From positions 15,706,414 to 15,770,413 of the forward strand of contig OZ026835.1 of NCBI GenBank assembly GCA_964023205.1: 64,000 nt of DNA, given 5' to 3'. The position numbers were made by a program, and so were the translations under genes. Origin of the DNA: Lutraria lutraria. Lineage: Eukaryota > Mollusca > Bivalvia > Venerida > Mactridae. Below the pieces are notes generated by a model. It was not told where the DNA came from. It made no database searches and saw only the letters and a list, made by a program, of their open reading frames with translations. Every line of letters starts with the position of its first letter. Positions within the stretch are counted from its first letter, which is position 1. Positions 33,501-48,500 of this stretch are shown piece after piece.

Positions 33501-36500
33501 CATTCAACATGACAAGCTAGGTATATCTTTACATCATTGATTAATATTTGCTTTGCAATCAATTAAATTATGGAATGTACATTTTGTATAATACCTCTAT
33601 GACGTAGATGTACATCCATGCAAATACCACCATCTTCACCATCATGGAGACTGACTTCCAGGTTACTGTCAGATGAACGTTTCTGCGAGCCTGATTACAA
33701 GGGAGCATGCTTTAGTGAAGTTTTAACTTATCTAATCTACATCAATTATTATGAAACACAGTTTTTATACATCACTCCCAAAGAATGATTCTTTGATTAC
33801 AAACCAGTCCTCACACATTATTCATGAATAAGGACCTCTTCTACAGATATATAATAGCTTAATCTGATCAATTTCTTTCTGTGGAAATATCATAGCTGAA
33901 ATTGTACATTTTTGGGGGAAAAATAATTAAATTTGATTAACATTTCCTCTGTCATTTTTCAATGGCTGCCATTGACAAGTAGCTGAAGAATATACCACTG
34001 GAATATTTTTTGTTAAAAAAGGGGTCTATCACGCTTAGCACAGATATGTCTGACAAACGACACTTGGAAGAGCATGCTTTAGTAATACAAAATACATGCA
34101 TAACAGGGGTATATTTATGTCTCTTTCTACTGAATGAAAAAATAATTCCCAAGTCCTCAAATATAATTATTTCATACAACAAATATGCACAGTAACATGT
34201 ACAGAAATTATGTATAATTACACAGACCTATGAGGGTACTATTCTTATATAGCAAATACAGCATCTTTTCAGTTAACAAGATATAACTCAAAATAAATAC
34301 TTTCAATTTTTCCAATGATTGCTTTGCCAATATAGACATGCAGCTCCTTAATTGCAGATATCAAATAAAAAAGAGCCATCACTCAATTAAGGCCAAAGCT
34401 TAGAAAAGATATCTCCTTGAAGGATTATTATTGTTATAAGTTTGAAGTCAATCTAAGACAAATTTAAGTTATGCACAATGGATAAAATTTGAAAAACAGA
34501 AAAAATAAGATTATGAAGAAAAATAAAGAAAATAACTAACAAAGGCATTATGTCTTCTTTAACAAGTAATTTTTCAACAGAACAAAAGCAACAGGATGAT
34601 AAATAGTGTGCAAGATTAATATACAGGGAAAATATTAAAACATGACTAATGTTCACCACAAACATCTATACTGTGTAAACTATTTATAACAGAATATCTA
34701 CACATTAACCTGGCTGTCCCCAAACCTCAAGGGACAAAATATTAACCTGGCTGCACCCAAACCTAAACGGACAAAGTAGTAATCTGACTGCACCCAAACC
34801 CTCTAAGTAGAAACAAGAAATCTGGCTGAATCAAAACCTCAAGGGACAAAGAAGTAATCTGCACCTGAACTTCTAATGACAAAATACTTGGCTGCACCAA
34901 AACTTCTAAATCTGGCTGCACATAAACAAGATACTAATCTGGCTTCACCCAAACCTCTATAGACAAAAACACAGACTACATCATGAAACAGTGATTGCAA
35001 TCTTGCTTTAAGCACAACGTCATACAAAATCTAATGTGAATACTACCTGACTGTTCTGAATTCTCGTCAGATTCCAATAAAGGTACAGAATGTATGGACC
35101 TCATCTCTAGGGAAGGCAGAGAAAATGTAAAACAAGCATTCACAAAAACTAGAACTAATGCTAACAAAAAACAGAAGATCAGGATTCGTACAAAACACAT
35201 TATATTTGATCTACAGATTTTTGTCTACCTTTTATTATGTCAATTATCATCAAGTTCATAGGTACAGTCAAACCTGTGTTAGGAGCATACTGTGAACAAA
35301 GGCCATTCTTTTAAAAATCATCGTAGATTATTTAGGATAAATTGACCTACACATTAAGGCCATCTATCATTAAAGCCACATTTTGTTATTCACAAGGGTG
35401 GCCTTTGTTCACAGGTTTAAGAGTATATGTTTTATTTCTTTAAACTTAATGTTAAGTTAAAGCATATCTTAATATTTGAAATTTCAAACAAAAAATCAAA
35501 TTTGCATACATGTAAGTAAGTCTATAGTATATGCCAATGTGCACATTTTTTATTCAAGTCAATTTAGTTCAAAGAAAAGACAGTCAAGAGTTCACACAAC
35601 CACATGACATGTGCATGTACAGATTTAAGATATCTATCTAAGTAAAATCATAGGACCAGAACTTACGAGAATAGGTTGGTGGAATTGGTGCAGATTGTGG
35701 ACTTGTAGGATTCTCGGGCACAGATTTTGATGATGTTGAACGATGAACTTTAGTTGCCGGCCATGATGACAATCTATTGTACTGTTGTCTTCCATCATTT
35801 GAAGCAGATGATCCACGCATTGGTAATGAACCTTTAAAACAACAAAATAAAATTACAATCTTCTTTAGACACTGGTAACAATCTCTTAAAAGTCACAGGA
35901 ATTGTCACAAAGCCAGGTTTTCATTCTCCAGACACTACCGTCCATCCATAGGATGGAAACATTATACTTACGATAAAAATTACAAGTTTGATCAAAATCC
36001 CTTGACAAATGTTAGAGGAGTTGCGCACAGATTCTGAAGAATATTTCTTTGTATATTACATTGCAAAAAATAAACATAAGGCCATAAATCCACATGAAAC
36101 AATCACATAACAATATGCAATAGGTTACTTGGTGACAATAGTTCTGTGAAAATTTGGTTCAAATCCTTGAGAAATATAGGAGGAACTGTGCACAGAAGAA
36201 ATTATGGACACCTAAAATAAATAATTTCTTACCTCCATACTGTGGCTTATCAGCATTACCAATTAGATGTGTAATAAACTCATTTAGATTTTCTTGAAGG
36301 TCCTGTAAACAAAAATTAGATTAGATAAAAGAATAATATCATAATCAAATAAGTGAAATAACTGAATCACTCAAGATCTTTTTTAAGATGATGGTTCAAA
36401 CTGCAAACATACATGAATACATCATTAAATTTTAGGCAAATCTAGGCAACAGTAAATAAAATGAAGAGAAATTTATTATAAATTCTGCAAAATTGTAAAC

Positions 36501-39500
36501 AAGACAGCTAAAAATGTTTGATAAAATAAAATGTAAAGCTTACATTAAATAAAAAATGCAAATCTTTTCAAATATTTCCTTCATTTAAGCATCATTTTAT
36601 CAGGTACTGTAATATGTGAAACAACCAACTCTCAAGTTAACAAGACAAATCTTTCATTTACCTTGTACTCCTCCTCAGTAAGTATTGCCAATATTTTAGG
36701 TTCACAAGCAATTAACAAGAAATCTAGACCTTGATTAGCCCATCTAAAATAAAACATTGATAGTAAAGTACAATGAACCTGCATTCAATGATTAACTATG
36801 AGAAAAGTAAAGAAACCTTAAGTCTGTTTTAGAGTTGAAACGAAAGAGCTGGTTAATGTTTAAATACATATTCAGGTCAATTATGATGTGAGATGAATGT
36901 ATCAATAATAACATTAAATGTCCGATCACAATTAACTAAGGACCATTAAAAGACAAAATATGAGTTGAGCTCGGAGACCAATCTCAAGTTTTATAACCTC
37001 GGGGCCAGGTCTATACAGCCCTGTGGTCTCCATTCAAAGGACATGTTTTAGGCAGGTTTGACGGTATCTGGTTGAAGCAAGATTTTACTTTCTTAAGGAC
37101 ATATATATGTAAGATACATAGTATTGTAACAGTTTTCTTTAATACAGATAATAAAAGTGTCAAATAGAGTGACCTTGACTGAGGTTAATAATTATTTAGA
37201 GATCAGTTTCATTTTAATCCATTAAATAGATTGTAAGAGATATCAGATAAACAAGTGTATTTTATACACAATATTACAAAAAATCAACATTGCAAATATT
37301 GAATGTCAAGAGAATGTATATCCTATAAACTGACCTTGGTCTCATACCACGACCTCTCTCACATTTCTCTGACACAAACTTCATCCAATCCTTGGCAAAA
37401 TGCATCAAACTACGTCCTAACTGTTGTCTCGTCTCACCAGACACAAGACGTGTTACTTCTTTCATATACTGAAATACATGATACACAGGTATACAAGGCT
37501 TGTAAAACATGTGTAGAAATCAGCAATTTTATCTCAAACTCTCATTTAAAAAAAAAACAGTGAATGATCATGAGTTAAGTACTGTGGTAAATCTTTATCA
37601 TCAATATACTTACTAGTCTTCATCAATCACGAACTTTTAGGGAACCATCCAGTAATGAAAAGCAAGTATTTTCAACAAGAATTTACTTTCGAATATTGAA
37701 AAAAGAGCATGCAGCACAAGAATCATGACAGTTTAATCAACAATTAAAATACTAAATAGGGAGAAATCTAGTAAAACAGCTATGATGAACTGACACTTTA
37801 TCATTCATTCATTCGACATAATACTATAGTGCAGGAATTTGTAAAAAAAATCGCTTACATCATAGGCAAACAATATACCTCAAATCCAAAGTTATATGCT
37901 TGTAACATGGTTTCCCTGTACAGTTTAAGGATATGATTCTTCTCACTTTCTATCACATCCTGATCACAGTTCCAATGTTCCTCTACTTGTTTTATCACAG
38001 TTGCTACTTTATCACGGAGAGATATAGCTGAATCCTACAGTTATACAACAGATGCTTGAGTGACACAACATTATTATGTAAAAAGCTTCATATGATATCA
38101 TGACTAAATGAAGTGTCAAAAAATGAAAAATATGACACCATATCATGTCATATCAAAAGCTTATGAATACAGAAATATACATTAGGAGTTGTTAACCTTT
38201 ACATTTTTTTAACGAAAGCTGTATAATTCTAGACTCTTTAAATCTATTGACAACATGAAAATCAATCTTGATAAATTATTTTCATCCTAAACTATAAGGA
38301 CATAGATAATGATCTGTCATGGAAACAGGAAAAAGTGTGATATTATTACCTTTAGTTCTATCAGGGACTCTGCTATAACTTGATGACAAGAAGTCTGTTC
38401 ATTCAATAATTCTACAGTGCTTCCCATCAGGACTTCAAAATCTTTTCTCTGGTTGGATAATTGGGAGGAATGTATCACAACAAATAACAATGACTCCACC
38501 TGGAAACATTTAATTAAACATAAGTCAGTGTTACTCAATTATTTAAGATTACCCAGCAGAAATATGCATATGTAAGTAAAAACAACTTCCTAATTTAAAA
38601 TTACCCAAATGTGTCAGAATTGAACTTAAACTGAACTTAAATGGAACAATTTCTGAATTAACTCCACCATTTAAGGCAAAGTATGTAACACTTGTGAAAA
38701 TCAAGTTACAAGGAGCTACAATTGCAATAAATGTCCGCATCACAGTCAAAATAAGACATCAGTTTTCAGGACAAAAAATCAATTTGGTTCACCTGGATAT
38801 GTGAAAGAGCTATGGCAGTTTCTGCGGTTGGTTCAACACGTATACTCTCACCATCCCACAGTGGACAATCCTGGTTATGATCAGATCCTCCTCCACATCT
38901 TAACATCAATAAATAACCATCATCACGATTCCCTAGATCAGTATTAACCGATACATCTTCACGACCACAGGTGACATTCAATAACTGTATAATCTGTCTT
39001 CTTTGTTCAGCAATACTTGATGGTATGAACATCAGGTAACCAGCGCTAAGAGGTGCTATCACCTACAACAAAATATCATGCATTAAGATAAATTATGTCA
39101 TAAATAAGAAACAATTTCTTTGACTGCACAATTTTTTCTTCCATTATATTTAAATACACTTTTTACATGGAAAGAGTCATGAAAACAAGTAGAAGAGCAT
39201 TATGTGTGCACCTCAACACTTTGAGTTCAAATCCCAACAAATTTTTAATTTTGTTTAAAAACATGTAGGACAAACAGCTGAAATACAGGATTTTCCACAG
39301 AAATATAGTATACAAGGGCAATGATGGCCCTACACCGATCACCAGAAATGAAATATTGATGATGACCCAGGATGCTACAGTCTAAATTTGGTGATGATCC
39401 ATCTGTCCTTTGGCGAAGTCATTTTGAAGTATTTCTATCTTCAAGCTCTAATCGGGGCTGACCAAATATCTTTGGAATTTTTTTAATTAAGTCGATCTCA

Positions 39501-42500
39501 GGGTGTTATAGATCAAATTTGGTGAAGTTTCATCCATTGACACAAGATGACACATTTCAGGTAACCAGAAATAAACCATTTTTCAGGCCTAATACACAGA
39601 AAACAAGTGAAATGCAATGAAGAATACATACATTAATATGTCCTGAATCTCTTAATTTCTGCAGTAATTCTATAGTAGGTACAACAACATTAAAGTCTGC
39701 AGCTATCTCTAAATCCTGAAATAACAAGTACTGTAACTGAATGATTGTAATTGAGTATCAAGATCATACACATAGAATAAATAGGGAATTGAAACACATT
39801 TTTTTTTTATTTGAAAATGATTCAGCAAAGAAAAAGCATGAAAGCACATGAATTTTTAAAAAATGCATTACAGTGAATTTTTATTTAATTAATGTTGCAG
39901 TCAAACAATATTCACCATTATCCTTTATTTTTAACCTTCATAGTTAAGATAATAATAAATCCTTGATAGATATCAATACAATGATGTTCTTGTACAGTAG
40001 TATAGGTAGGAATGTCGCTAACTGCATAACCTACCTTCCTGAGGAGTTTAGCAAATCCAAGAGCTTTAGAAGCTCTCTCCCTGGCTTCATGAAATAAATT
40101 CTTGAAATTTCTACAAGTTTTCTGGAATGATGTTCTGAAATATCAATATAAAACAATATATAAATGGATGGAGGTGTTCATTACAGTTTTCTTCTGCATA
40201 AGAAATTATGCAAACATATGTTGTCACCAAATTACTACATATGAGTTTAAGTTTCTTCTATACAGCTAAATGTGTCCAATAAAAAGATACATGTTCACAA
40301 ACTTTAGGAAAACACATAACTCTTAGTTTTCATTGGCCTCTGCCATAGAAAGGGAATGACATACTGTGGTTTATCATTCTACATTATATATACAGATAAA
40401 TGATATATACCTAAGTGAGCTTGCAGATTTTGATCTACGTAAACTACTGTCATGTTCTTCTTCACTATCACCATCCAGATCCTCGGAACCAGAAGCGTGC
40501 ATGTCATTTGTTGTCCAATCAAACAAGTTAGTAGTACATTCATCTACACCAGACTCTAGAAAGTCTGATATGGAATTTAGAAGACTTATAGCCATTGTAC
40601 TGAAATCAAGTATCATAGAAATGTTTAAAGTCTGTGAAATATTTATTACATAAACTGATATCAATTATCAACCAAAATAGTCAGATTTTCAAGGAATATA
40701 GAAACTGTGGAAGACTGACAATATGGTGATATGTCTTGATGTAAAATAATTTTTTGTCAAGAATTAATTACGGTAATGAATGAGGTAAATAATAAGATCA
40801 AGCTAAATGACATATAACCATGTTTCTAGCAATATTTTACAGGAATCACGAGTGATCAAATATCCACCAAATGCCACCTAAGTTAAAACAAACATGGCCT
40901 CATACTCATAGCATTCATACTTTATTTGCCCTACTAAATCAACAAATGTGAACTTAAGAATGCTGCTTGTTTACAAAGTAGTACATTTATATTTACTCAC
41001 AGTTGACTTTAAGTTAGCTTTGACTACTGGTACTATATGGTGATTTAGTTAAACTATCAAAGTTGAATAATAACATGGTTGCTGAATGCGATTTTTTCTA
41101 GCGCCGTACCACAGTCTTTAGTTTTTGTTTATTTTACCATTAGGGAATTTCAACAACCTTATGAAAGTAATCGTATTTCACCAAAGCTAAAAATGAATGC
41201 AAGCATTGACCGTGAAATTATGCAGCTTTGACAGTTTAATAAAATTGTACAATAACATTATTGTACTTGAAAGAACAGAAATAACTTCATTGTGAAGATA
41301 AGTGAAGACAGCTAATGCATACATACATGTATAAGACTAAACCATCCTCACCTAAATCTTTTACCAGCTTCAGCCTCACCACCTATTATGTGTGGACAAA
41401 TCTTCTTGGTGAAGTTCCATTCTTCTTCTAGAGGATTCTTCAATGTTCTAGAAGCTTCGGGAAGATTCTGTAAATGATACAACCAGTTCTGAAGATACTG
41501 GAAGTACATCTGAAATAAAGAACAGGAATTTATCTGATATAGATAAAAAATAATCATAGTTGTATGCAATAAAAAATGACCAGAGATGCATCATATTGTA
41601 CCTTTTTTATTTCCTGATAATTTATAAGAAACATGCAAAACTTTTATATTGAAATTTATGCAAGTATGTCCATGAATCATTGTACATCTGATACAAAGAA
41701 ACACTTTCCATAATGAGAGTTTAAAATGCACTGAATGAACAGTTATTAGGGCTGGTCCCACTTTCTTATCCAATCAGTGACAATGAGTTTTTAAATTGTT
41801 GGCTTTCTTATCTTAATAGAATATAAAGTCAGTGTTCTAACTCGTTAGTTTCAAAGAAAGACTTAGTACACACTGCACATGAGAGCACTTGGGCAGTGAG
41901 TAAGTGTTCTTCGCACTAAGAAAGCTACAGTCACTATCACTCCTTTTGCTTTCTTATTTATGAAGAACACACAAATATCCACTCTTAACATACACTTACC
42001 TTAAACATGCTAGCCATGTCATTGTCAAATGCTTCTAAATCTAAAGGTGAACCTTCAGCTGTGGCTTCTTTATCATCTAATACTGCTTGAACCATACACT
42101 GATAATCTTGTTTCACTAATACAGCTTTGGCTAATACATCTTTACATTCTATAATCAACTGTAATACAGAACAATATCATTTATTTTACCATTAAACTGA
42201 AATCATTTGTATAATAATGTAGCAAATACTGTCTGATGTACCAGTATTCTGGTCTTTGTGAAGAATTTCATTCAATATTGATCATTAAAACAGTAAACAT
42301 TACATACTAACATAGCATTGTCATAACTGAACATCTGAGTACTAGAAGATGTACATTAAAATTAATATGCTAAAACTTACTTGTTTTGAAAAATAATGCT
42401 TATGGCTGGATATATTTTTATGAAGTTTAACGTACAAACTACAGTGTACATGTAAATACTTCATACAGTAATCATTTTAAGTATTAAAGTAATAAAAATT

Positions 42501-45500
42501 AATACATCACCTGTCTTATGCTGAGAAATGATGGTTCCCCTATAGGATTTTGAAATTGTTCCAATCTGATTCTCATAGCTTCATGGATAACTTGTAGCAA
42601 AACTTGAAGTAAGAATATATAGGTAGGTCGGTATGATGGTAGTCCAATCTCCAGAAATTGGTCCCGACAAGCCAGTAACTCGTCTCTCTGAATGGCCTCT
42701 AATGGTCTACTTGTTGATTTGTCCAACAAATCCAGACTTGATGCATCAATATGATCATCAATTTGAGCCTAAAATTGTTAATAAATCATTCATTTGATCA
42801 ATATTTAAACTATCATGCACTCATTTGTACAGCCTACAGGTTGGGTAAAAGAAGCTGTTTTATAATCTAGTATCATATTCATAAATAGACATTTTTATTG
42901 TAAGTAGAGCAAAACCTGTGTTAGTGGCCACCTTCGAATGAAGGCCACCCTGTGAATAAAGGCCATTCATTTACTAACCATCATTGAATATTAAGAACAA
43001 AATGACCTAAGAATAAAGCACACAAAGTCATGTCAAAAAAGCACATTTTGTTATCCCAAATGTGGCCTTTGTTTACAGGTTAAAAACTTTAAAGCCAAAT
43101 TTTCCAATGATAAGAGATCTGTCATGTTCAGGCCATGTTTATACAATGGCCAAGAATTAGTTCTAAGTACAATGTAAGAAATTCAAAAAACAACAATACA
43201 CAATATACCTCAGCATCTCGATGATATTGTTCTAATGATTGTCTTGCTCTACGTAGAGATCGATACAAAATGTCCCTCAATCTAATCAACATCTTTGTTA
43301 ACCCCATTTTCTTCAAACCTTTATCTACGTAAGTTCTATAGAATGAGGGTCTCCCAAGCTCATCCAAACTTGCTTCACTAGAAGCACGTGACAATGAAGA
43401 AGTGGAAAGATGTGATTTTAATGGTGTTGATGAAATTGGTGGACTTCCAATGGCATTTGGACTGACAGCTCTGACTGGACTCATCAATGGTGACCTAATG
43501 CTGTCATTATGACATTTGAAAGTCACTTTCTTGCCATCATTTCCACTAGCATCAGATGCACATTTACCCTCACTGTCCCCTTCCTCATCAGAAGCCGATT
43601 TATAATCATCTTCATTCTCTTCAACATCATCAGCAATTACTTCAGGAATTCCACCTTGAACACCAATATCCGTTGTGAATGATTCACCTCCTTTAGGACT
43701 ATCAAAATCAACAAACGGCCAATTAAATCCAGGCACTGAGGAGATATTAAGAACTTGACCAAGAACTTTCAATTTATGGCACAAATCTTTTGTAGTATTC
43801 AGCCACAAATATAAAGCCTTTATTCGAATTGAAAACTTAGGATCATTATAATCGGGGAACTCAAAAGCAAAAGCTGGGGAGTATGGAAATAACTGCTCAC
43901 ATTTATCAAGTTTTCCAAGTAGTTTCTGGACCAATATCACAGCCTCTTGTTGTTGTTCTATTATTTCACAGCTTAAAGTAAGAGAATGGTATGTTTCTGA
44001 GATATCAGTAAGAACAGTCTCAACACTACATGAACTATCACGATTAAATGCCGTGTCATTAGAATTTGGCAGCAATTCTGGATTCCCTTTATCATTAGGT
44101 AAATAATTAACTGTCTTAAATTGCACTTTAAATTCCATTACTTCCTTCAAAACTGAAGGAATCTTTTCTTTCTCTTTGTTCATAAACTTCTCTTGTTCTA
44201 TGGGACTAACACCATTGAGCCAGGCTTGCAACCCAATCCACACAACGGTCACATAATACTGCTGTTCATCAGAACTTTTCTGTCTCTGAGCTAGAATTCT
44301 CTCTTTCTCTTTACTTTCCTTTTTCTTTCCATGAGAGCCCATGTTTATTAGGGCAGAAAATGTTTTATAGAACATTTGACGATCTTTAGGGCACTCTGAT
44401 CTTGCAGTTAAAGCTATCTGGCGTCTTTCCACTTTTTCGCTAGATATTGGAGATAAAAGAACACTTTTACAACTTTGACCAAGTGATAGAAATCTCCCTG
44501 ACCCCACTAGTTTTACAGGAACCACAGGTGTGGAGATTTCCATAGGAGCTGTGTTGCTATACTCACTACCAGCAGTCATATCTTCAGAATGTCTTTTTAA
44601 GAATGTTTCCTGCTGGCGTGATTTAGTTATATTCTTCATTTTTTCATCTCTTTCCTTTCGTCTTTTTTCCTTACTTTCTCTTGAGTTATCTCTTTCTAAA
44701 TCAACATCAGAATCTGCATGATGGAGGCCACTAAATAAAGCATTACTTTCTGAGTACCTTTCCTTAATCACACTAACCACAGATTTCTTAGCATGCTTTT
44801 CCATTGCAGCATTAGCTTTGAAGTCCTTGAATGATTGTTGTTTCCTGCCACTATTATTCCTTTTCTTCTCACGTTTGGCTAACCTTGAGCTAGCAGGAGG
44901 GCTAAATGGTATGTAACTGTCAGCTTGTGCATTACACATATCTTCAAGAACACCATCAAGTGAATTGGTAGGTTGATCATAATCAACACCAGAAACATCG
45001 TCCTCACTACTTAAATCAGCATCATGGTCATATGATTGCGAAGAATAGGCATCATAGAATTGCCTGAAGAAAAAACAATAGAACAGAAGTAAAAGACAGG
45101 ACTGGTGTTCAGTTCATGTTTGGTAGCCGGCCAAAAATCATAGTAGCCTACCGGCACTGGATTTGTCAGACACCAGGGTTCGACATTAAGGCAATTATGA
45201 GCCATTTCCCAGTCCGGTTCAGTGCATCTTGCTAATAGGTAACCTGAATGGTCTTGCTTGTGAAAATGCAGCCGAGACTTTTTATATCAAAGTTCAAGGG
45301 ATTTGGCAATTTTTTTCCATCTAAACAAACTTTGATGTATAAATTATCTGTGTTTACATTTTGGAGCAATCATTGGTGTGTTGTAATAATCATTTAATCG
45401 TGTTATAATGTGTATGGGATAGGAACTTGGAATTTATACTTTCAGTGTATATATACCGTATTCCCCCGTTTAAACGCTCCCCCCTAATAAACGCCCCCCA

Positions 45501-48500
45501 CCCTTTTTTGCCAAAAAAAGTCGTAAGGACTTACTAGCTTTAAGTGTCTGTCCGAGACTAATGACGTAAAATCCGTTTTTATTGAAGATAAAACACAATT
45601 AAATCCACTTTGAATAATTGTATTAATCCCAATTAACACGTGAACAATAACTAAAAACTAGCGAAACCGCATGATAAACAATCTTAGTTCTATCACTTTC
45701 GTACAGTAATACAGTAGATCTATGGACCATTCGTGATGTTTATTAATTAGTTTTATTCAGCGATGTTTCGACTTTATCCTTACGATACCTAAAGCGAAAG
45801 TAGGTTTTCTGAAAATGATTACCGTATTCCCCCGAATAGACGCCCCCGGGGGCGATGCATTTTCCAAAAGGGGGGCGTTTATTGTGATCCTGTTTTACAA
45901 AAAAAACAAAAAACTCTGGAATACCGTATCCAAAGATTTTCCGGAGGTCAAATGAATGAATTTGAAACACTTGCCATCGAAAAATATCGCGGTGTTAATG
46001 CAATATTAATCAACGCTCATTCCCGGCGCGCTTTACTACGATAAATAATGTAGTCAGTTGCACTAGTTAAACTACGTGTCAAAAATCAATAACATGCTGC
46101 CGCTGCAGAGTAACCGTTTTATCTTTACCGTGCGTCTGACGTAATCTCCTCTGACGTAATCTCGCCAATGTGTAAGTTTTTATGTACATGTCAATTAAGT
46201 AAATTAGCTTTCATGGAGTCGAGGGGTAAACAATCTTACACGTTAAAGTCGTTAAATTTGCAGAAGAAATAGGCAAACACTGTGAAAGTGATGGACATTA
46301 ACTTTTTTACAGATGGATTTTTATACGAGTGGCGAAAGTGTATAAATTGCAATTTTAACCTCCGGAATAGTTGAATAGACTGGTTTATATATGTCCTCGG
46401 ACATTTTGTCGATGGCGTTAAGTCATTCAAAAATCAATTGTGGAAGTAGCGTGTCAGATATGATTGTTAATCCTGATTGCGATTCGAATCGCCAACTTCG
46501 CACCTCTAACAAATGAGATTGCCGCGAGGCATATATTGCACTTGGTCTTACCCTTATTTTTCACAGTTAGTGCTTGTTTATGTTGATCTGTACAAATAAG
46601 CACGTAAATAACGGATTAATGAAAATGCGCGTGAATACTCCGGAAAATCTTTGGATACGGTATTCCAGATTTTTTTTTTGTAAAATAGGGTCACAAAAAA
46701 CACCCCCCTTTTGGAAAATGCATCACCCCCAGGGGCGTTTATTCGGGGGAATACGGTAGCAGCTAGGGCCCTGGTCTATAGATGGTCACTTTACCAGTCC
46801 TGAAAATCTATGATTGGGACCAAAATACCTATTTTTTATGACATCATTTTTCTATCCACAGACAGCATTAAATTGTCAAAAAAACTTTAGCAATTCGGGT
46901 TTAATTATCAAACAATACCAGTCTTCACAAAAAACATTTTAAGCTCCGGACATTCGGTCTGGTGAAATTCAAACTTCAATGGACCAAAAAAGTATATTAT
47001 TATATACAAATATACCTGTAATCGGGTGTTTACAAACTTGATTATACTAAAAAAACTCTGGCAATTGGGCACGGGAAATTGGTTAAGGATGCAATAAATT
47101 CCTTAAAGATATTGAGATACATTTATAATCCACAATGTCTAAGTACATGTATATGCATAGTCCAACTAATTAGGCTGCTTTGTGACGGCAAGACATTTTT
47201 CGACTTGGCTCCGTCCCGCACAGTCTAACAAAGATCTGCATATTTGTGTGCGGAAAATCCCCAATTAAAACCCGTTGGGCACGATAACTACAATATCTGT
47301 GACCAAAGTGAACCATTCCGTGGGTAGGAAACACGTTTCTATACTCATGATGAGTATCAATTATTCCAACATACCTTTTCTGAAAGATGCATTAATGATT
47401 TGTTTCTCCCCACTATTTCCCAACTGAAAACGAAACTGGCATAATGGTGGTAAAATGCCGGTGTCATGGTAAACATTGCCTACTCTCAAAAAATTCGCTT
47501 CGCAATAATTTAAGTACAAGTTTAAATAAGCTGGCATGACAACGAAACTGTGGCAAGTTAAACTTAAATTAACTTTCCTTAACTCTAGGTACTCATTATA
47601 AAGATTGATTTAGAATTAAACTGTCTGACGGTATTTGTATACGGAGTGCAACTGGATGTGGCTAAAGTCCGTTCATACCGGTTTTTTCACGCGACGTAAA
47701 ATTTAAGTTTAATATTTCAAAGTTGACATTTAACACAGAATTTTACAGCACACTCCCGCAGATTATTGTTATTTCTATCGACATAAGTTATGCCTGTTAT
47801 TGAAGACTTTTGACGTAATTTGAATTTCCGCACGTAAATATATGCAGACGTTTGTAAGATTGAGAGGATGGCCTTTCCGAATTCGTTCACGAAAATCGGC
47901 CAACCGGAAAGCTGAATTAGTAGGGCTAGTATATGCATTGAAAAAGGCATCGGCCAAACATTTTAAATTCCAAGATGGCGGACATCTATTATAACCCTTT
48001 GGTCTCAGAGTTTTAACATTCGGAATACCACGGATATTTTCGCTGTTGTTAACATTCGGATCATCACGGATATTTTCGCTATTGTAAACAAGAGCATGAA
48101 ATCCTGTTGATTCACGTGTCATTACCACAGGATTTGATTACCTTTAACTGTTAATACGGAAGTTGCGAATTCATGTATGTATACAACTTATAAGTCCTTG
48201 GTTGTAAGGATGAGAGTCCATTATCTTCTATGAGAATAAAGAATGACATTTATATTATGACAAAGTTAACAGATTGGCTCGTTTAAAAATCTACTGTAAT
48301 GCATATGCCAAATTGGGACATTACAATTTCAGACATTCTGTAACTTAAAGATACATCTCCCACTTAGTTGATCGGCGAGTGTGAATGACTGAATTCATTT
48401 CTCTAAATGCAGTGATATAAAATGAGACAAGACATTAACACCGGTCTACAAGTCAGTTTATCACAGTCTAAAATACTTCATACCAAAAAATGTTTAAATA

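Noticed and set aside
35634..35820. Two 60-codon minus-strand frames in different phase
   Set aside because: Only one phase agrees with the neighbouring MAP3K4 exons; the other is a shadow.
40366..40653. Plus-strand 95-codon frame
   Set aside because: It is antisense to the MAP3K4 exon at 40411-40599.
43128..44939. A single 603-codon protein starting at an internal Met
   Set aside because: It is only part of MAP3K4 exon 2. The true start is in the exon at 48705-48775, and the frame runs past the donor at 43209 into intron.
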